A stretch of DNA of 64,000 nt from Crocodylus rhombifer. Lineage: Eukaryota; Chordata; Crocodylia; Crocodylidae. The notes under the pieces were generated by a model. The model made no database searches and had not been told where the DNA came from. It worked only from the letters and a program-made list of their open reading frames with translations. The translations under genes were made by a program, and so were the position numbers. Positions within the stretch are counted from its first letter, which is position 1. Every line of letters begins with the position of its first letter. The stretch covers positions 624,587 to 688,586 of the forward strand of contig JAVSML010024002.1 of assembly GCA_038503035.1 (NCBI GenBank). The letters run 5' to 3'. This document shows positions 1 through 64,000 of the stretch, piece by piece.

Positions 1-2028
1 GAAAAGCTGGACATGCACAAGTCCATGGGGTCAGACGGGATGCACCCAAGGGTACTAAGGGAGTTGGCTGTTGAGATTGCAGAGCAACTGGCCATCATCT
101 TTGAGAACTCATGGTGATCAGGAGAGGTCCCAGATGATTGGAAAAGGGCAAACATACTGCCTCTATATAAGAAAGAGAAAAAGGAGGATCCAAGGAACTA
201 CAGACCAGTCAGCCTCACCTCAGTCCCTGGAAAAATCATGGAGCAGATCCTCAAGGAATCCATGTTTAAGCACTTGGAGAAAAGGATGATTAGAAACAGT
301 TAACGTGGATTCACCAGGGGCAAGTCATGCCTGGCCAACCTGATTGCCTTCTATGATGAGATGACTGGCCCTGTAGATGCAAGGAGAGGGGTGGATATGG
401 TGTACCTTGATTTTAGAATGGCTCTTGATACTGTCTCCCACAGCATTCTCACAAGCAAGCTCAGGAAGTACAGGTTGGATAAATGGACAGTAAGGTGGAC
501 AGAGAACTGGGTAGATCATTGGGCTCAGAGGGTAGTAAGCAATGGCTTGACATCTAGTTGGCAGCCAGTATTAAGTGGATGGCCCCAGAGTTGATCCTGG
601 GGCCAGTCTTGTTCAAAGTCTTCATCAGCATCCTGGAAGATGGCATAGAGTGCACCATCAGCAAGTTTGCAAATGACACCAAGCTGGGGGGAATAGTAGA
701 TACGTTGCAGGGTAGGGCTGGGATTCAGAGTGACCTAGACAAATTAGAGGACTGGGCCAAAAAAAATATCATGAGGTTCAACAAGGACAAGTACAAAGTC
801 CTGTACTTAGGACAGAACAACCCCATGCCTCAGTACAGGCTGGGGACTGACTGGCTGGGAAGCAGCTCTGCAGAAAAGGACCTGAGGGTTACAGTGAACA
901 ATTAGCTGAATATGAATGAACATTGTGTACTTGTTGCCATGAAGGCTAGCAGCATCCTGGGCTTCATTGGTAGAGTGTGGTCATGGGCCACACACTACAG
1001 AAAGGATGTGGACAAATTGGAGAGAATCCAGTAGAGGGTGACAAAAATGGTGAGGGAACTGGGGACATGACTTATGAGGACAGGCTGAGGGAACTGGGCT
1101 TATTTAGTCTACAGAAGAAGGGACTGCAAGGGGATTTAAGTCTTCAGCTACCTGAAAGTGGGGGAGGGGGCAGGGAGGGTGGTTGTTCTAAAAAGGATGG
1201 AGCTAGACTGTGCTCAGTGGTGCAGATGATAGAACAAGGAGCAATGGTCTCAAATTGTGGCAAGGGAATTTTAGACTAGTTATTAGGAAGGATTTTCTTA
1301 CTAGGAGGGTAGTAAACCCTGGAACAGGTTATGCAGAGAATGGGCAGAGGGAAACCCTGGAGTGTGCCAGGCTGCAACCCCTCCACCTCCAGAACCTCCT
1401 CCTGAGATTCTGGTTGAATTTCGCCCCCCACCTTTTTGCTTTTGGTCACCCCCGCCCCACCAAGTCCGGGACTTCCTGGTCAACCTACTCCTAGCCCTGG
1501 CCAAGTGGGCCTTGTACTTGACCAGGAAGGAGGCTTTGGCTGGGAAGGTGCCCTGAGACTGCGGGGCCACTTTCCTGTCACATGTCCATGCATGTTTCCA
1601 GGGAGAGAACCAGTGGGCAGCATCCACTGGCTCCTTGGATGCCTTTGAGTACTGGTGGGGGTGGCCCAGGAAGCTCTGTTCTCTGTCCCCCTCGGGCACA
1701 CTTATTTTCACTTATTGACCCTTTGACCCACACAGCACTCCTATCCTGTTTTTTTTTATTAGTTGTCCCAAGAATTTAGTTGTTGCATTCATCCATTAGC
1801 CATGTAAAATGGGGCTACTGGTTAGCCAGGTGGGCCTTGCCCATGGTAAGTGGATGGACAAATAGGTTACCCAGAGATGTGATGGAATATCAATCCTTGG
1901 AGGTATTTAAGACCCAGCTAGACAAAGCTTTGGGTAGGATGATCTAGTTGAGGATGGCCCTGCTTTGAGCAGGGGGTTAGACTAGATGACCATCTGAGGT
2001 CCCTTCCAACACTAATTTTCTGTGATCC
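1..2028 (+). mobile_element. CR1 LINE, decayed, reverse-transcriptase to 3' end
   Basis: The window opens inside a CR1 non-LTR retrotransposon. Translated pieces match the CR1 reverse transcriptase: GVDMVYLDFRMALDTVSHSI near 391-450 and KFANDTKL near 661-690, the latter the FADD active-site box with one change. The 3' untranslated part follows, including the widely shared GGTCCCTTCCAACAC just before 2020. Many stops and frameshifts show it is dead. The element begins upstream of base 1, and the usual terminal TTCTATGAT repeat is reduced to TTCTGTGATC. A foreign segment at about 1332-1863 splits the 3' part. Confidence 0.9.
1332..1863. mobile_element. Unclassified ~530-bp insertion inside the CR1
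   Basis: The CR1 text stops near AGGTTA at 1326-1331 and resumes with the same AGGTTA at 1864-1869. The similarity extends to CAGAGA on both sides, giving an imperfect direct repeat of about 14 bp. The inserted segment is C-rich and then has a T run near 1749-1757. It lacks clear TG...CA long-terminal-repeat ends, inverted termini or a poly-A tail. I cannot assign a class. Reading frames inside it are long only because the sequence is GC-rich. Confidence 0.6.
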
Positions 2029-2639
2029 CACACTGGGAATAGCATACCCTGCTGCTACTTCAAGAGGAGGATATTGACTGAACTTCCTCAGGAGCCCTGG
2101 AGGTATTGTGCTTAGCTGAGGCATATTGTATGCATGTTGCCTCATGTATGTTCTGGGAGAGCATGCCTCTGGATTGCCTTCTACTGGAGGGCTGTGCTTT
2201 ATGGTATTTCCTATATGCCACAATCTAGTGCAATACAGACAACTAGTTTGGGCCCTGGAAGCAATGTGGCTATGTTAGCCTACCTAAGTTAGCCCAGACT
2301 AATACCTTCCTTGTTATGAGGGATAATTAGCTTAATGCGCAAATGTACCTATAACGTTTCCAATTCTAGAATTAGTTTGTCCAGAGCTATCTCATTGATA
2401 TATCCCTCCATGGTGGTCCTTAGTGCTGTGTATATGTATCCTATGAGGCACATCTGAGCCTGTTATCCTATAAATCGGCAGGCACTTGGTATTGGTTAGC
2501 CAAATGGTGAACTGAGATTTCTTTTATACTAAATCCTATTAAAGGTTACAGTTACCTCATCCTCACAGATCCTCCGTCCTTGTTTGTTCAGTGTATCCAC
2601 CTGTTGCTTCCTGCATCATTTTCCTGTGGATTTTATACA

Positions 2640-2695
2640 CCATTATTTGTATTGCACCTAGCACAATGGGTCTTGATCCTTCACTAAATTGATAT
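2640..2695 (+). repeat. Possible SINE-like tail (CACCTAGCACAATGGG)
   Basis: The words TGTATTGCACCTAGCACAAT and GGGTCTTGATCC resemble the conserved 3' end of old CORE/MIR-like amniote SINEs. Only about 55 bp can be recognised, and the upstream body is too diverged to define. Confidence 0.35.
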
Positions 2696-3039
2696 CCAAA
2701 TTTGTGATATCCATATGTAAACATAATTCATTATTTGATCATATTTTCTTACAGCAAGAAAAAAGATTGCAGCAATTTCTTTCAGCTTTCTGTCATCATA
2801 TTTCCAATTTCTCCCAAAAGTTTTGATTCCATTAATATTTTTGATTATATTTATTAACAAGGTTTTGGTCATGCAAACATTTGGTACAAACAAATATCTC
2901 CCTATTTAAAGCAAAGGAAAAGGTTGCTGAAATTTTAACAAAACCTATCTTATGGCTCCAGAAAGATGTGGCATATGTTGCAGTTATCTCACAGGCAAAC
3001 TCCATGCTGGGTGCATATATTTACAAAAGACACCGATGA

Positions 3040-61791
<58,752 letters not shown>

Positions 61792-62394
61792 GTATGTGTA
61801 GGGTTACATTCACCCTTGAAATCCATTCCTGAAAGCTTCATTAAGGGAAAAATGCCTTCAGGTCAAAGGGAGTTGGTCTGAACAAGAATTGGACTGCTAA
61901 TCATTATGACTTATGTTTTCAAAAATAGGTGCATGAAGTTAGTTTCCCATATTCTTTCTAGGTAGCTAAATAGGTGCCTGATCTTCAAAAGGTAGTTTAA
62001 AACAAGAATGAAAACTTCACAAAAATATTATTTATTTTTTCTAGTTTATGATGTAATTGAATTTCAAAATTCATAACTTCTTGAACATCTTGACTGAGAA
62101 CTCAGCACCTCCCTGTGAAGCCCCTTCATTCCCCTCTGTTGGCTGATCTTGAATATCTTTGTATATTAAACAGGGTTGTATCTCAGAGTCATCTAGCAGA
62201 AGGTCACTTACAATAACAGACGGGTTATAGTACTACAGCCTCATTTACAGGTGAAGGTGGTAGAAAAATAACGCTTCCTCCTCTCCTTGTTAAGGCAAAT
62301 AGTATATTCTGTAGCACAGATACCCTTGTGAGGACCTCCACAGTACAGTCTATGGGGTAATTTAATAAAACTATCTTCATCAAAGGAGCTGAGA

Positions 62395-63462
62395 AACAAA
62401 CAAGAATTGGAAGTCAGCAAACAATTGTGAAACTATGATGTGACTGGGATAACAGAGACTTGGTGGGAGCTCGCGTGACTGGAGCGCGGTCATGGATAGG
62501 TTCAAGAAGGATAGGCAGGAGAGAACTGGAGGGGGAGTTGTGCTTTATGCAAAAGAGCTGTATGTTTTCTCAGAGCTCCAGAATGAAACTGGAGACAGGC
62601 ATGTTGAAAGTCTCAGGGTTAGAGGCAAAGAGCAGAACCAAGGGTGAAGTTGTGGTGGATATGGGCTGTAGACCACCAGACCAGGAGGATGAAATAGATG
62701 AGGCTTTCTTCAAACAGCTAGCAGAAGTTGTTGGAGAGGGTTGGGGACAACTTCCTGATGCTACTGTTAGAGAGGGCAACTAGGGGCCATGCTCTTCTTG
62801 ACTTCCTGCTCACAAACAGGGAAAAATTGGTGGGGATTGTAGTAGTGGATGGCAACTTGGGCAGCAGTGACCATGAGATGATTGAGTTCATGATCCTAAG
62901 GAAAGGATGAAAGGAGAGCACCAAAGTATGGACTCTGGACATCAGAAAAGCCAACTTTGACTCACTTAGGGAACTGATGGGCAGGATCCTCTAAAACACT
63001 AGTCTGGGGGGGGAAAGGTGTATGGGATAGCTGATTGTATTTTAAGGAAACCTTACTGAGGGTGCAGGAATGAGCCATCCTTTTGCACAGGAAGAGTAGA
63101 AAGTATGGCAAAAGACCAGCTTGGCTTAGCAGGGAACTCTACAGTGAGCTAAAACACAAAAAGGAAGCTTACAAGTATTGGAAACTTGGACTAACAACTA
63201 GAGAGGAGTGTAAACATACTTCTCAGACATGAAGGGATGAAATCAGGAGGCCAAAGTACAATTGGGGTTGCAATTAGCAAAGGACATAAAGGGTTACAAG
63301 AAAGGTTTCTGCACATATGGCAGTACGAAGAAGAAGATCAGGGAAGGTTTTGGGTCTCTTACTAAAATGGGGGAGGCAACCTAGTGGCACAGGATACAGA
63401 AAAGGCTGAAGTGCTCAATGCCCTTTTCACCTCAGTCTTCACAGGGAAGGTGAATGTTGAGT
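62395..63462 (+). mobile_element. CR1 LINE, endonuclease and linker part
   Basis: Starting near GATAACAGAGACTTGGTGGG (the ITETWW endonuclease motif), it runs through the rest of the endonuclease and the linker (KYGKRPAWLSRELYSELKHK-like near 63100) to GCTCAATGCCCTTTTCACCT near 63415, just before the reverse transcriptase. Frameshifts and stops are present. At 63463 the sequence switches to the opposite strand. Confidence 0.88.
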
Positions 63463-63795
63463 GAGGTCATACCAAAAGCCTTGCTAAAGTCAAGGTATAT
63501 CACGTCCACTACTCTTCCCACATTCACAGAGCCATTCACCTCATCATAGAAGGCAAAGGGGTTGGTCAAGCATGACTTGCTCTTGTTGCATCCATGCTGA
63601 CTCTTCCTAATTACCACCTTCTCCAGGTGCTTAAAAATCAATTTCTTGAGGACCTGCTCCATGATTTTTCCAGGGATTGAGGTGGGTCTGTAATTCCCTG
63701 GATCCTCCTTCCCTTTCTCAAAAATGGACACTACATTTGCCCTTTTCCAATCATCCAGGACCTCTGCCAATTGCCCCATTATCTCCAGATCCCTT
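63463..63795 (-). mobile_element. CR1 reverse-transcriptase segment, inverted
   Basis: On the minus strand this reads EVLDDWKRANVVSIFEKGKE, DPGNYRPTSIPGKIMEQVL, and VDVIYLDFSKAFGMT, the central CR1 reverse-transcriptase region, in an open frame of 115 residues. It contains no CR1 3' end, so it is not an ordinary 3'-anchored insertion but an inverted internal segment between CR1 parts on the + strand. Confidence 0.88.
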
Positions 63796-63964
63796 CAATC
63801 CCTAGGTTAAAACATGCATCCAGGATGTTCACAGATTTGACAAGCCTAGGCTCCAACAGAGCAAAGCTTTAAATTGTATTTCTCAGTGATATTAAGTATA
63901 GCCTGGTAACCTTTGACCTGATAACTTACAATACTGTATAAGCTAACAGTGTCATCTTGTTGCA

Positions 63965-64000
63965 AAAAGAGGCTGATAGTATACTGGGCTGTATTAATAG
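63965..64000 (+). mobile_element. CR1 LINE continuing past the window, plus strand
   Basis: AGAGGCTGATAGTATACTGG then GCTGTATTAATAG matches AAGGCTAATGGCATACTGAG and GCTGCATTGGTAG at 53394 in the other CR1 copy. The element resumes on the + strand here and runs beyond base 64000. Confidence 0.75.

Larger units (their letters stand above)
61792..64000 (+). other. SEMA3D intron, 5' part only
   Basis: From 61792 to about 62390 the sequence is ordinary intron without recognisable features. From 62395 to the window end it is a rearranged CR1 LINE. The next SEMA3D exon must lie beyond 64000. Confidence 0.78.

Noticed and set aside
1301..1711. 136-residue minus-strand frame with Gly-rich stretch
   Set aside because: It crosses the CR1 junction into the C-rich insertion. 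The Gly run comes from a C-rich repeat, so it is not a gene.
1332..1863. Solo long terminal repeat of an endogenous retrovirus
   Set aside because: The insert starts with TG but does not end in CA, has no polyadenylation signal and its flanking repeat is longer and less exact than a 4-6 bp duplication.

Overview
This window is vertebrate nuclear DNA from a sauropsid, most likely a crocodilian; a turtle cannot be excluded. It is intron-rich and AT-biased, with many decayed CR1 LINEs, some carrying the typical CR1 3' end near TTCTATGATT. It also has GC-rich non-autonomous DNA transposons of a kind known from crocodilians, remnants of MIR-like SINEs, and a 10-N assembly gap inside a (GT)n tract. 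No bacterial-style gene, rRNA, tRNA or CRISPR array was found.

The only host gene I can support is on the + strand: the middle part of SEMA3D, a secreted class 3 semaphorin. Eight coding exons lie at 3089-3249, 21723-21785, 22499-22618, 30051-30144, 33274-33402, 40121-40263, 61206-61320 and 61722-61791. All have AG acceptors and GT donors, their codon phases join perfectly, and they read as about 298 continuous residues without a stop. They correspond roughly to residues 51-348 of the usual ~777-residue protein, which is the first part of the sema beta-propeller. The signal peptide exon(s) lie before base 1. The rest of the sema domain, the PSI domain, the Ig domain and the basic tail lie beyond base 64000.

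Everything else is intron. Intron sizes between the exons are about 18.5, 0.7, 7.4, 3.1, 6.7, 20.9 and 0.4 kb. The large introns hold the mobile elements: CR1 copies at 1-2028, 8661-10460, 15780-17545 (patchy), 19830-20572, 20817-21175, 45567-45815, 46815-46952, 51250-54030 and 62395-64000; a different decayed non-LTR element at 13085-15265 with a related tail at 16165-16650; terminal-inverted-repeat elements at 8556-11480, 18933-19734, 25328-25848 and 52859-53379; and several weaker candidates.

The most informative structures are a three-layer nested insertion (8556-11480), a CR1 interrupted by a 521-bp element with a 3-bp target duplication (51250-54030), a CR1 with an inverted internal segment (62395-64000), and a palindrome-bounded block of tandem repeats (37903-38690). 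I did not find a previously undescribed biological system. The interest lies in the layered transposon history of a conserved gene.
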